DNA of 64,000 nt from Geosporobacter subterraneus DSM 17957 (GTDB lineage: Bacteria; Bacillota; Clostridia; Peptostreptococcales; Thermotaleaceae): the NCBI RefSeq assembly GCF_900142145.1, contig NZ_FQZV01000010.1:1-64000 (forward strand). The letters run 5' to 3'. A model generated the notes under the pieces. It worked only from the letters and a program-made list of their open reading frames with translations. It did no database searches and was not told where the DNA came from. Shown piece after piece: positions 9,626-17,502 of this stretch (positions within the stretch are counted from its first letter, which is position 1; every line of letters begins with the position of its first letter). A program made the translations under genes and the position numbers.

Positions 9626-10087
9626 TCTAAATATCTTATCTTTATATTTCTCTAACATCCCAATCAGAGGATATCCCAATCCGTAGCATGCAATCAACTG
9701 TCCCAGCGTCACCCAGCCCATGGCTGCCAGCAATGGTACCTGATACAAATAATTTAGGATAAACCCTACTACAATACCGTTTACAACAATCGGCGGGATG
9801 GGCACCATCCACTTCTCCGGCATCTTATAGGACAAAAATGCGGCCAATAGGGTTGCCAGACTGCCAAATACGATGTCTATCGGTCCTCCACCCCCATAGA
9901 TATTGGCTACGATACAGCCTACAAATAATCCAGGTATAGCTGCCGGTGTAAAGTACGGCAAGATGGTCAAGGCTTCTGATACCCGAACCTGAATCTCCCC
10001 ATAGCTGATGGGCGCAAAGGCAATAGTGATCACGGCGTATATCGCCCCGATTAGTGCAGCCTGCACCAAAAATACTGTTTTTTTCAT
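9623..10087 (-). CDS. queT: Queuosine-precursor ECF transporter S component QueT
   Basis: Small membrane protein of 154 residues with about five hydrophobic segments, matching the QueT family of energy-coupling-factor substrate-binding subunits. Family-like stretches are AFAPISYGEIQVRVSEAL near the N-terminus, GLFVGCIVANIYGGGGPIDIVFGSLAT and the C-terminal AMGWVTLGQLIACYGLGYP. It should bind a 7-deazaguanine precursor of queuosine and dock on a shared ECF module encoded elsewhere. The ATG at 10087 is preceded by GGAGG; the ATG at 10102 lies inside that site. A preQ1 riboswitch-like element precedes it, which independently supports the substrate. Confidence 0.92.
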   Translation of the reverse strand: MKKTVFLVQAALIGAIYAVITIAFAPISYGEIQVRVSEALTILPYFTPAAIPGLFVGCIVANIYGGGGPIDIVFGSLATLLAAFLSYKMPEKWMVPIPPIVVNGIVVGFILNYLYQVPLLAAMGWVTLGQLIACYGLGYPLIGMLEKYKDKIFR

Positions 10088-10095
10088 TTTTTCAA

Positions 10096-10139
10096 CCTCC
10101 ATAGTTTTGTTTTAAGTCAGGATGGTCTCGAACTGACTA
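10096..10139 (-). promoter_or_regulatory. preQ1-I riboswitch aptamer upstream of queT
   Basis: On the minus strand a six-pair stem AGTCAG/CTGACT encloses a 12-base loop TTCGAGACCATC and is followed by the A-rich tail TAAAACAAAAC, the compact preQ1-I architecture. The tail runs straight into ATGGAGG, the ribosome binding site of queT, and CCAT in the loop can pair with ATGG in a pseudoknot. That suggests translational repression when preQ1 is bound. Read by eye, not by covariance model. Confidence 0.85.
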
Positions 10140-10140
10140 G

Positions 10141-10169
10141 ACTATAAATATAGCACAATTCTGTCACAA
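10141..10169 (-). promoter_or_regulatory. Sigma-A promoter of queT
   Basis: TTGTGA (-35, 10164-10169), 17-base spacer and TATAGT (-10, 10141-10146) lie immediately upstream of the riboswitch stem, so the transcript starts almost at the aptamer. Confidence 0.75.
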
Positions 10170-10223
10170 TGAAAAGTTTTTTTCAATGGTTTACAGGATA
10201 TAGAAAATAATGATCCTTCCATA

Positions 10224-10232
10224 TGTTATACT
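10224..10232 (+). promoter_or_regulatory. Extended -10 promoter
   Basis: TGT followed by TATACT forms an extended -10 element; I see no good -35. The predicted start of transcription, about 10239, favours the downstream ATG at 10262 for the next gene. Confidence 0.45.
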
Positions 10233-10261
10233 ATATCCATAAAATGCTCCGGGAAGCAGGG

Positions 10262-10672
10262 ATGAATATGGAATTAATCTTTATGCCGGCGATTATCAAT
10301 AGCTTCTTTATCTTCAACCTTGTATATCTGTTTAAAAAAGGCTTTCACAAAACCCAGAAGCTTATATTTATTCTTCTGCTGATGACTGCTTTGATTTTTT
10401 TCACTGCTACCTTGGACGCCCTATCTGTCATAGGTCATTGGATCGGCGTTTATGAGCTTCCTTCTGAAATTGGCCAGATCACCCATATTTATTACAATAA
10501 AGTCCCTGGAAAATCCAGCAGTCTTGTGATAAATTACAATAAAATCTACGAGTTTGATTATAGACTGGTGAAGAATCGTGAGTTTTATCAAAATAGAAGT
10601 TATCAGGTCATATATACTCCGATAAATAAGGTGGTCTATCGCATTATTGATTTAGATCGTCCTATCTTCTGA
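10262..10672 (+). CDS. Hypothetical membrane protein
   Basis: I do not recognise this 136-residue protein. Two hydrophobic helices occupy roughly the first third (residues 3-22 and 31-57), separated by a short basic loop FKKGFHKTQK; the rest is a hydrophilic, tyrosine-rich domain with strand-like stretches (SSSLVINYNKIYEFDYRL, RSYQVIYTPINKVVYRIID). The C-terminal part resembles a small beta domain, probably facing outward. Translation could also start at 10268; both ATGs follow a GGGAAGCAGGG stretch. It is transcribed alone, and the terminator just beyond it has its T-run on the opposite strand. Confidence 0.6.
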   Translation: MNMELIFMPAIINSFFIFNLVYLFKKGFHKTQKLIFILLLMTALIFFTATLDALSVIGHWIGVYELPSEIGQITHIYYNKVPGKSSSLVINYNKIYEFDYRLVKNREFYQNRSYQVIYTPINKVVYRIIDLDRPIF

Positions 10673-10683
10673 TCAATGGTCAC

Positions 10684-10717
10684 AAAAAAACCCTCTTTCC
10701 TATCTATCCTAGAGGGC
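10684..10717 (-). terminator. Terminator of the small minus-strand gene at 10735
   Basis: A GCCCTCT/AGAGGG stem is followed by seven T residues on the minus strand. Its orientation supports the small ORF at 10735-10920 as a real transcribed gene rather than the overlapping plus-strand frame. Confidence 0.75.
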
Positions 10718-10734
10718 TGTTATCGTTATATGAT

Positions 10735-10920
10735 TTATTTTCTTTCTTCCGGTGTGCTGCTGGTAGCGCCGGCTGTATTGATTTGGCTTTCTGTTCCTGC
10801 GATAGCCCCTGATTTTAGGGGTGCTCCGGGAAGCTTCAGCTCCCAAATATCTTCCACCGCCCCAGGTTCAGCAAATCGGTTTTCTAAGAATATGTCTGTT
10901 TCTTTTTTTGCTTTCTTCAC
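10735..10920 (-). CDS. Small protein of unknown function (61 aa)
   Basis: I do not recognise it. The GTG start at 10920 is preceded by GAGGTGAT, an extended match to the anti-Shine-Dalgarno sequence, and an intrinsic terminator follows 18 bases beyond the stop. The peptide begins with a basic stretch (MKKAKKETD), has a single tryptophan in VEDIWELKLPGAP, and ends with a hydrophilic tail rich in Ala, Thr and Ser. No signal peptide, membrane helix or cysteine is present. The histidine kinase gene on the same strand ends upstream at 10977, so the two could share a transcript. A 88-codon plus-strand frame overlaps it but lacks such signals. Confidence 0.55.
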   Translation of the reverse strand: MKKAKKETDIFLENRFAEPGAVEDIWELKLPGAPLKSGAIAGTESQINTAGATSSTPEERK

Positions 10921-10976
10921 GAATCCATCACCTCATACATAGTCTTTGAAGATATAAGGTGAGGTATACAGCTGTA

Positions 10977-13076
10977 CTAAAAATAAATATCGGAAAACTC
11001 TATGTTAATCCGCTCGATCTGATTGCTCCAGCCACTTTCCTCCAGGGATTCATCCTGGCTTTCTTCCTCATGCCTTATAGGTAGTTTTACAGTAAATATA
11101 CTGCCTTTTCCATATTCGCTCTTTACACCGACACTTCCCCCGTGCATTTCTACCAGCGCTTTCACAATAGAGAGGCCAATACCGCTTCCTTCTTGATTTC
11201 TGGATAAGGATTTATCTACCTGTCTAAATCTTTCAAATATGATTTCCTGCTTGTCCTGAGAAATGCCAATACCGGTATCTCTGACGGCAAGGACAATGCA
11301 TCCTTCCACTTGGTCTTCGCTGAGAGATACATCAATTTTACCGCCCTTGTCTGTAAATTTAATGGCGTTGGATATGAGATTCAGCAGTATGCGTTCAATA
11401 TGGTCTGCATCACAGGACATTCTTTTTTCCGGGATGCTTATATGACATTCAATGTCTATGCCTTTAAGCCCTGCATAATCCTGTACAGAATTTGTGATAT
11501 TCCGTACTATTGTCACCATATCCTCTTTTTTCAGCTTCATTTGCATATAGCCGCAGTCAATCTTTGTTATGTCGATCAAATTATTGACTAAGCGAATTAA
11601 CCGATAACTGTTTTGTTTAATCATTTTTATATTTCTCGGAGTGTTTTCCAGTAGAAGTTCTTTGTCTTTATCAAGATAAAACTCTTGGAGCTGAACCGCA
11701 CCCAATATTACATTTAAGGGTGTTTTAAGCTCATGAGATATATTTGCAAAGAATTCACTCTTAAGCTTGTCATACTCTACCGCTTCGATCAGTCTGCGAT
11801 TGCTTTCGTCTACTTCATATTTCAGCTTGTCCAGCTTTTTTCTATCAGTAATATCTCTAGCAATAAATAAATAACTCATTTTTTCTTCATAATAGATATA
11901 GGTGCCTGTCACCTCAACATCAACAAGGGAACCATCCAGTCGTATGAATTTTTCTTCCATGGGCGGCACATTCCGTCGTTCCTTCTTCATCAGATTGATA
12001 CTGTTCATACAGAAGGCATAATAATCAGGATGAACAAATTCCCAACTGGCCTTTCCTATTAGTTCATCTGTTTTTTTAGCACCTAGCAACTCTGCGGCAG
12101 CCTTATTGACCAACAATATTTTTTCCTCATCTACAACAAAGAGAGCTTCCGGACAAAATTTAAACAGCTTTCGATATCTCAACTCACTTTGCCTGAACCA
12201 CTCTTCTATCTTTTTTCGCTGGGAAATATCCCGTATAATCCATAGTATATATTGCTGATCATAAACCGCAAAATTTTTAAATCTTATTTCTACAGGTATA
12301 TGCCGTCCTGACTTTGCACTAAGATAGGTTTCCAGCAGTATTTCCTCTGAACTGTAGCCATCTGACATCAACTCACACACAATTTCTTTTACTTTGCTAC
12401 TGTCGCAGCAAATATTGGAGAAATCAGTTTTCATCAGTTCTTCTCTCGTATACCCCAACATCTTATATACCTGATCGTTCATTTCAATAAACTCAAAACT
12501 GCTGTTATTTGTAGTCTGATGCAAAATAATCCCGCTGCTTGACTGTTGGAAAAGTTCTCTATATTTTTTCTCATTTACTTGCAATTTCTGATCTTTATCT
12601 TTATGCTCAGTAATGTCGCAGCTAGCTCCTATATAGCCTTGAAACTTTCCTTCACTATTTAGTACAGGTTGTGCCCTATCAAGCATCCAACGGTATTGTC
12701 CCTGGGGATCTCTTAATCTGTACTCTCTGGTAAATGGAATCTGGAACCGGGCCGCATCCTGGTAGATACGTTTAAAGTTTGTCCAATCCTCAGGATGTAT
12801 GACTTCTTTCCATTTACCACTTAAAACATTGTCTTTCTCTAATCCTACAAGGTCCAGCCAGTTTTTGTTGCAAAATACCACTTTCCCATGGAAATCTGAT
12901 TGCCATAAAAGTAAAGGTACTTGATCCATTATCTGTTGTAAAAAAGCAAGTTCCTGTTTCAAATAATCCTCTTTTTGCTGTTGCATTATAAGACTTTCTT
13001 CCAGTTTTAAAACATGCTGTCTTAAAGCTTCATTTTCTGCCATAAGCGATGCCATGGTTCTTTCTGTTTCCCACAT
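10977..13076 (-). CDS. Cytoplasmic multi-PAS sensor histidine kinase
   Basis: Soluble histidine kinase of 699 residues without membrane helices. An N-terminal coiled coil (about 8-50) leads into three PAS domains at roughly 50-160, 170-285 and 295-410; the first ends with the PAC-like GYIGASCDITEHKDK. The HisKA domain has the phospho-acceptor histidine in FFANISHELKTPLNV (about residue 448), and the ATPase domain shows NLISNAIKFTDKGG, DTGIGIS and GSGIGLSIVKALV. There is no receiver domain and no adjacent response regulator, so it is an orphan kinase that could feed Spo0F/Spo0A or another distant partner. The start at 13076 has GGGGG eight bases upstream; a TTG at 13091 is possible. Confidence 0.9.
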   Translation of the reverse strand: MWETERTMASLMAENEALRQHVLKLEESLIMQQQKEDYLKQELAFLQQIMDQVPLLLWQSDFHGKVVFCNKNWLDLVGLEKDNVLSGKWKEVIHPEDWTNFKRIYQDAARFQIPFTREYRLRDPQGQYRWMLDRAQPVLNSEGKFQGYIGASCDITEHKDKDQKLQVNEKKYRELFQQSSSGIILHQTTNNSSFEFIEMNDQVYKMLGYTREELMKTDFSNICCDSSKVKEIVCELMSDGYSSEEILLETYLSAKSGRHIPVEIRFKNFAVYDQQYILWIIRDISQRKKIEEWFRQSELRYRKLFKFCPEALFVVDEEKILLVNKAAAELLGAKKTDELIGKASWEFVHPDYYAFCMNSINLMKKERRNVPPMEEKFIRLDGSLVDVEVTGTYIYYEEKMSYLFIARDITDRKKLDKLKYEVDESNRRLIEAVEYDKLKSEFFANISHELKTPLNVILGAVQLQEFYLDKDKELLLENTPRNIKMIKQNSYRLIRLVNNLIDITKIDCGYMQMKLKKEDMVTIVRNITNSVQDYAGLKGIDIECHISIPEKRMSCDADHIERILLNLISNAIKFTDKGGKIDVSLSEDQVEGCIVLAVRDTGIGISQDKQEIIFERFRQVDKSLSRNQEGSGIGLSIVKALVEMHGGSVGVKSEYGKGSIFTVKLPIRHEEESQDESLEESGWSNQIERINIEFSDIYF

Positions 13077-13273
13077 TGCCAATACCCCCAAAACCTATTA
13101 CTGTTTTTCATTTTACCATATTTTTCATGTCTTTTGGCAATAGACGATTGTATTTGACTGTTTTTTTATTAATAATCTTTACGATATTTATCCCTGGTTA
13201 CCTTTAGAAAGGGTTTCATCCCTTCCCTATAGAATACTATGATAAATACTCAAGTTAGATATAGGAGGTAATT

Positions 13274-13804
13274 ATGCGCCCGTCCATTGCTCAATCTAAT
13301 AAAATCTTTCTTACTGAAACGGCTTTTGAAGACCTGGATACTGTTCTATCCATAGAAAATAGCCAAGATGCTGAAAAATTTGTCTACTCATGGCCTAGGG
13401 CAAGACATCAAGAGGCTATAACAAACCCCGATGAAGCCCATCTGCTTTTAAAAGAGTGTGGTTCTGAAAAAATCATTGGTTACGTCCTTTTGTCAGGCCT
13501 TACCAATGAAGATCGATCTATAGAGTTTCGCAGGATTGCCCTGAGTATCACAGGTCAGGGATATGGGAAAATGGCCTTAGCACTTATTTTAAAGCTATGC
13601 TTTGAAAACTACGGCTGCCATCGGCTATGGCTGGATGTGTTTGAAGACAATCACCGAGCTCTTCGTTTATATCAGAAAATGGGATTTATACAGGAAGGGA
13701 CTCTACGAGAATGTAAAAAATCCAACACAGGTTATCGTTCAATGATAATCATGTCTATGCTGGAGCAGGAGTATTATAGGCATAGATCTACATCACGATC
13801 ATAA
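13274..13804 (+). CDS. GNAT family N-acetyltransferase (RimJ/RimL-like)
   Basis: A 176-residue acetyltransferase transferring acetyl from acetyl-CoA to an amine, substrate unknown. The acetyl-CoA motif lies in RRIALSITGQGYGKMALALILKLCFE, followed by the signature HRLWLDVFEDNHRALRLYQKMGFIQEGTLRE, which is typical of the RimJ/RimL branch acting on protein N-termini or amino-sugar antibiotics. AGGAGG lies five bases before the ATG. It is a single gene ending in a strong bidirectional terminator. Confidence 0.88.
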   Translation: MRPSIAQSNKIFLTETAFEDLDTVLSIENSQDAEKFVYSWPRARHQEAITNPDEAHLLLKECGSEKIIGYVLLSGLTNEDRSIEFRRIALSITGQGYGKMALALILKLCFENYGCHRLWLDVFEDNHRALRLYQKMGFIQEGTLRECKKSNTGYRSMIIMSMLEQEYYRHRSTSRS

Positions 13805-13819
13805 ATCTTTTTCCAAAAG

Positions 13820-13853
13820 ATTAGGACAGGAAAATTTTCCTGTCCTAATTTTA
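13820..13853. terminator. Bidirectional terminator between convergent genes
   Basis: TTAGGACAGGAAAA pairs with TTTTCCTGTCCTAA with almost no loop, flanked by T-runs on each strand. It serves the acetyltransferase (plus) and the SLH protein (minus), whose stop codon overlaps it. Confidence 0.9.
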
Positions 13854-15221
13854 TTGCATGGTATTCAGTTGCTGGATATCTTCCCCCTTGATCTCCGGGA
13901 AAGTTACCGGGCCATTAAAGTCATAGTACTTGAAGTTTCCTATACTGGTCACATGACTTTTCATTTCTCCCATATTCATATGAATAGTTTGGAAGATTTT
14001 CATATCCTCAAACAACTTGGTTTCTTTGTCAATAAACATCTGATAATCCATTTCGATTTCCATCATGTTTACCATTTCCATCATTTGCTTTTTGATCATT
14101 TCCTGGTCAACCTGGGGCTGAGCTCCGGCTTCCTTTGCTGCCGCATCGGCTACGTAAGAAAAGACTTTTTCCATGATTTCGTTGAACATCTTTTTAAAGG
14201 ATTCTTTATCGATGCTGGCACTAATCACATAATAGGTTTTTCCATCTTTTACTACATCTGGGCTATAGGTTGCATACATGCCTAGGGCAGCCATCTGATC
14301 CTTTGACATTACAGCATTACCTATATCCTGATTTCCTGTCAGCTTTTGAATCTCCTGCATAATTGGATTGATATCCATCTTCGCCCATTTCTCTTCTTGC
14401 GGTACACGAATGTACATTGCATTGTCTGTCATGTACACCTCAGCTGCCTGATCTCCTCCAGGCATTTCCATCCCTGCAACCTTCGCAATAGTTTTTACAT
14501 AGACCTGCATTGGTTTTTGGAACATTCCCTCTTGAATCATTTCCATTTTCATGGCTTGCTGACCCTGTCCGGGCACTTCCGCTTTGGTCTCCATATCGAA
14601 GACCCCACGATACTTATAGGTGTTAAATTCAGTAAATTTCTCATTTACCTTCTGCAGCATAGCTGCCGCACTCAGGCCTTCTCTGGTAAGATTTGCATCA
14701 TAATACTGCTTTGCTTTTTCAAGGTAGCTCTTGGCATCCTCATGAGTCAGCTGCGCTTGGGGATTTAACTTACCATCTTTAGGTGTTGTAATACCTCTTG
14801 CAACCGCATAAGCAACATAAGGCTTTGCCCACGCAGATACTAACTGCTGATCCTGGAAAGTCAGAACCTTGCCCATTTCCTCTGCAGTGATTTTGCTTAC
14901 GGTACCCTGCTCACCCATTGCTTTTATCAGGATAATTAAAGCTTGTTCTCTCGTTACCGGACTGGTTGGCTTGAAGGAATCCCCATAGCCTGAAATGATT
15001 CGGCTCTGGTATGCAGTTTCTACATAAGGTATATCTGCAATAGCTACATCTTTGAATGCAGTTTGAGTGGTCTCTAACAGCTGAATATTGAAAGTTTTAA
15101 GTACTTCTTTCGTAAAGTCCAATCGGTTCATGTAACCCACTTCTGTCTGGGCCATGGCTGCTGTTGTTGCTGATAGGATCAGCGTCATCACCAACAGCAA
15201 AACAATTTTTTTGTTTTTCAT
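13851..15221 (-). CDS. SLH-domain surface protein with a DUF6612-like C-terminal domain
   Basis: Secreted, wall-anchored protein of 456 residues. A signal peptide (MKNKKIVLLLVMTLILSATTA, likely cut after AMA) precedes two S-layer-homology repeats: FKDVAIADIPYVETAYQSRIISGYGDSFKP followed by VTREQALIIL, and a second with SAWAKPYVAYAVARGITTP. SLH repeats bind pyruvylated wall polymers. The remaining 270 residues look like the lipoprotein-type DUF6612 fold (repeated strands, YMTDNAMYIRVPQEEKWAKMD) and are methionine-rich. The start at 15221 has GGAGGAGA upstream; upstream in-frame codons lack a site. Function beyond surface attachment is unknown. Confidence 0.85.
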   Translation of the reverse strand: MKNKKIVLLLVMTLILSATTAAMAQTEVGYMNRLDFTKEVLKTFNIQLLETTQTAFKDVAIADIPYVETAYQSRIISGYGDSFKPTSPVTREQALIILIKAMGEQGTVSKITAEEMGKVLTFQDQQLVSAWAKPYVAYAVARGITTPKDGKLNPQAQLTHEDAKSYLEKAKQYYDANLTREGLSAAAMLQKVNEKFTEFNTYKYRGVFDMETKAEVPGQGQQAMKMEMIQEGMFQKPMQVYVKTIAKVAGMEMPGGDQAAEVYMTDNAMYIRVPQEEKWAKMDINPIMQEIQKLTGNQDIGNAVMSKDQMAALGMYATYSPDVVKDGKTYYVISASIDKESFKKMFNEIMEKVFSYVADAAAKEAGAQPQVDQEMIKKQMMEMVNMMEIEMDYQMFIDKETKLFEDMKIFQTIHMNMGEMKSHVTSIGNFKYYDFNGPVTFPEIKGEDIQQLNTMQ

Positions 15222-15368
15222 AATCTCTCCTCCAATTTTTTTCTCAATTTCCCCTAAGCACATTCTATTATATACCAATTGCCAGTGTTTGAAAACCAAA
15301 TTATGGCATTATTTCTTTCAAATTATTGGAGAAAAGCAGTTGACTTTATAAACTTCTGTAATTAAATC

Positions 15369-15396
15369 TTGTCATAATGCTCATACTTATGATAAT
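15369..15396 (+). promoter_or_regulatory. Promoter of the tyrS T-box transcript
   Basis: TTGTCA (15369-15374), 16-base spacer and GATAAT (15391-15396). A TTGACT further upstream at 15340 has no good -10 partner. Confidence 0.55.
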
Positions 15397-15403
15397 ATAG
15401 GAT

Positions 15404-15645
15404 AAAATAGTGACAGTGGAAAAACAGTGAAGGAGTCCAGTAGTCCTCATGGTTACAACCCAGAGAGCAGATCGGTCGGTGAGAGATCTGCAGTACATGA
15501 ACAGACGAAATACACCTCCGGAGTTTCGAAGCAAAACTTCGACGGGTTCCCATCCGTTATCATGGCCTGAGGCATTTATATGCGAATTAAGGTGGTACCA
15601 CGGGTCTGCTCGTCCTTATATATGGATGAACAGGCTCTTTTTTAT
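15404..15645 (+). promoter_or_regulatory. T-box leader (tyrosine specifier) controlling tyrS
   Basis: Complete T-box riboswitch: stem I with the AGTA loop-E motif at about 15441, AGAGAG at about 15463 and the distal GGTCGGTGAG loop, the specifier TAC (Tyr) at 15511-15513 in the GAAA-TAC-ACC context, the T-box AGGTGGTACCACG at about 15590-15602, then a terminator (GGGTCTGCTCGTCC pairing with GGATGAACAGGCTC) and a T-run ending near 15645. Uncharged tRNA-Tyr should favour the antiterminator and expression of tyrS. Confidence 0.93.
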
Positions 15646-15669
15646 TATGGAAAGTAAGGAGGGCTTACG

Positions 15670-16896
15670 ATGACAAATGTATATGATGTACTGAAGGAAC
15701 GTGGTTTTATACAGCAAACCACCCATGAAGACGAAATACGCGAATTGCTTGGAAAGGAATCCGTGACCTTTTATACCGGCTATGATCCTACCGCAGACAG
15801 CCTCCATGTAGGTCATTTTCTGCAGCTGATTGCCATGGCCCATCTTCAGCGGGCAGGCCACCGTCCTATCCTCTTGATCGGCGGCGGTACTGCGATGGTA
15901 GGAGATCCTTCAGGACGAACTGACATGCGAAAAATGCTGACACCTGAGGATATCCAGCATAACGGAGAATGTTTTAAGCAGCAGTGCAGCAATTTCCTGG
16001 ATTTTTCCGAGGGAAAAGGCATCTTGGCCAATAACGCTGATTGGCTGATGAATCTTACCTATGTTCCTTTCTTAAGAGAAATCGGAAGACATTTTTCTGT
16101 AAACCGTATGCTGGCGGCAGAGTGCTTTAAGAGTCGTATGGAAAAAGGCTTGTCCTTTTTAGAGTTTAACTATATGATCATGCAGTCCTATGACTTCCTG
16201 GAGCTTTACAGAAGGTATGGCTGTAAGCTTCAGCTAGGGGGCGATGATCAATGGTCCAACATTATTCATGGCGCTGATTTAATCCGCAGAGTGGAAGGGG
16301 CTTCGGCCTACGGCATGACTTTTACCCTGCTGACTACCAGCGACGGCAATAAGATGGGCAAAACCCAATCCGGTGCCCTTTGGCTTGATCCTAAGAAGAC
16401 TTCACCTTATGAGTTCTACCAATACTGGAGAAATGTAGATGACCGTGATGTGGAAAAATGTCTTGCGCTGCTGACCTTCCTGCCGATGGATGAAGTTAGA
16501 CGCCTAGGAGCCCTGGAAGGATCTGAGATCAATAGGGCTAAAGAAATCCTGGCCTTTGAGGTGACCCAACTGGTTCATGGTACAGAAGAAGCGAAGAAGG
16601 CAGAAGAAGCTGCGAAAGCACTTTTTGGAAAAGGGGCTATGTCTGAAGCAGTTCCTTTCACAGAGATTTCCCAGGGCGAGTTTTCTGAAGGTATGGAGTT
16701 GCTGACATTGTTGGCTAAAGCAGGTCTCATTCCATCCCGAAGCGAGGGCAGACGGCTTGTTCAGCAGGGCGGTATTGCGGTCAATGATCAGAAAATCGAG
16801 GACGCCAACCACATCATCCAGCTTTCTGACTTTTCCGATGGCGCATTGATGATTAAAAAAGGCAAGAAAGTATATCATCAGATCAGACTAAGCTAA
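15670..16896 (+). CDS. tyrS: Tyrosyl-tRNA synthetase
   Basis: Class Ic synthetase of 408 residues charging tRNA-Tyr. The HIGH-like motif appears as [11 protein letters not shown] (40-50), the KMSKS-like loop as KMGKT (228-232), and the tyrosine-binding region as GGDDQWSNI. The C-terminus holds an S4 RNA-binding domain ([23 protein letters not shown]). The ATG follows GGAGG at good spacing and lies just after the T-box leader, so the gene is induced by tyrosine limitation. A hairpin terminator follows. Confidence 0.97.
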   Translation: MTNVYDVLKERGFIQQTTHEDEIRELLGKESVTFYTGYDPTADSLHVGHFLQLIAMAHLQRAGHRPILLIGGGTAMVGDPSGRTDMRKMLTPEDIQHNGECFKQQCSNFLDFSEGKGILANNADWLMNLTYVPFLREIGRHFSVNRMLAAECFKSRMEKGLSFLEFNYMIMQSYDFLELYRRYGCKLQLGGDDQWSNIIHGADLIRRVEGASAYGMTFTLLTTSDGNKMGKTQSGALWLDPKKTSPYEFYQYWRNVDDRDVEKCLALLTFLPMDEVRRLGALEGSEINRAKEILAFEVTQLVHGTEEAKKAEEAAKALFGKGAMSEAVPFTEISQGEFSEGMELLTLLAKAGLIPSRSEGRRLVQQGGIAVNDQKIEDANHIIQLSDFSDGALMIKKGKKVYHQIRLS

Positions 16897-16900
16897 AAAC

Positions 16901-16940
16901 GAAAGCTATCCATTTTCTGTGGATAGCTTTCTCTTTTTTA
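16901..16940 (+). terminator. Terminator of tyrS
   Basis: GAAAGCTATCCA / TGGATAGCTTTC stem followed by TCTTTTTT. Confidence 0.9.
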
Positions 16941-16948
16941 TATAATTA

Positions 16949-17449
16949 TCAACAGATTTGCGACCAATTCACATACCTGTTGAGGATATCTACGAACTTC
17001 TGCAGCCCAAGGGCATCCTTTTCATCAAACCGTTCTTTAATGGGTGCATCTATGTCCAGCACACCGATGAGCTGTTCCTCATGAAGGATCGGTACAACGA
17101 TCTCTGACTGAGAAGCCGCATCACAGGCGATGTGGCCAGGGAACAGGTGTACATCAGGAACCAGCTGGGTTTTTCTTTCCTGGGCAGCTGTCCCGCAAAC
17201 CCCTTTTCCAAGTGCGATATGCGTACAGGCCGGCTTTCCTTGAAAAGGACCTAATACCAGCTCCCCGTTTTTATAAAGGTAAAATCCGGCCCAGTTGATG
17301 TCATCCAGCAGCAGATAGAGTAAAGCAGCTGCATTGGACAAATTGGCCAGCCAATCGGGCTCCTCACAGATTAAGCCTGTCAGCTTCAGGTTTAAATAAT
17401 TATAAAATTTCTCTTTATCTTTGCTATCGATCTTTTTAATTTCGTTCAT
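16949..17449 (-). CDS. Free methionine-(R)-sulfoxide reductase (GAF domain)
   Basis: GAF-fold enzyme of 166 residues that reduces free L-methionine-(R)-sulfoxide using thioredoxin. The three cysteines of the family are visible: C75 (KPACTH), C85 (GKGVCGTAA) and C109 (HIACDAASQSEIVVP), the latter two being the resolving and catalytic pair in known fRMsr enzymes. INWAGFYLYKNGELVLGPFQGKPAC is a family signature. The ATG at 17449 has AAGGTG eight bases upstream; a GTG at 17458 has poorer spacing. The upstream methyltransferase gene ends 50 bases away on the same strand, so co-transcription is possible. Confidence 0.92.
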   Translation of the reverse strand: MNEIKKIDSKDKEKFYNYLNLKLTGLICEEPDWLANLSNAAALLYLLLDDINWAGFYLYKNGELVLGPFQGKPACTHIALGKGVCGTAAQERKTQLVPDVHLFPGHIACDAASQSEIVVPILHEEQLIGVLDIDAPIKERFDEKDALGLQKFVDILNRYVNWSQIC

Positions 17450-17502
17450 AGGTGTCACACCTTTCCCTGATAATCCACTGAAACATATTTTTTCGATCCA
17501 TC

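Noticed and set aside
10676-10942. Plus-strand 88-codon frame
   Set aside because: No ribosome binding site, overlaps the terminator and the better supported minus-strand small gene.
15494-15496. First TAC in the tyrS leader as specifier codon
   Set aside because: It lies in the upper helix region. Alignment of loop-E and base-helix strands with the other leaders puts the specifier at 15511-15513.
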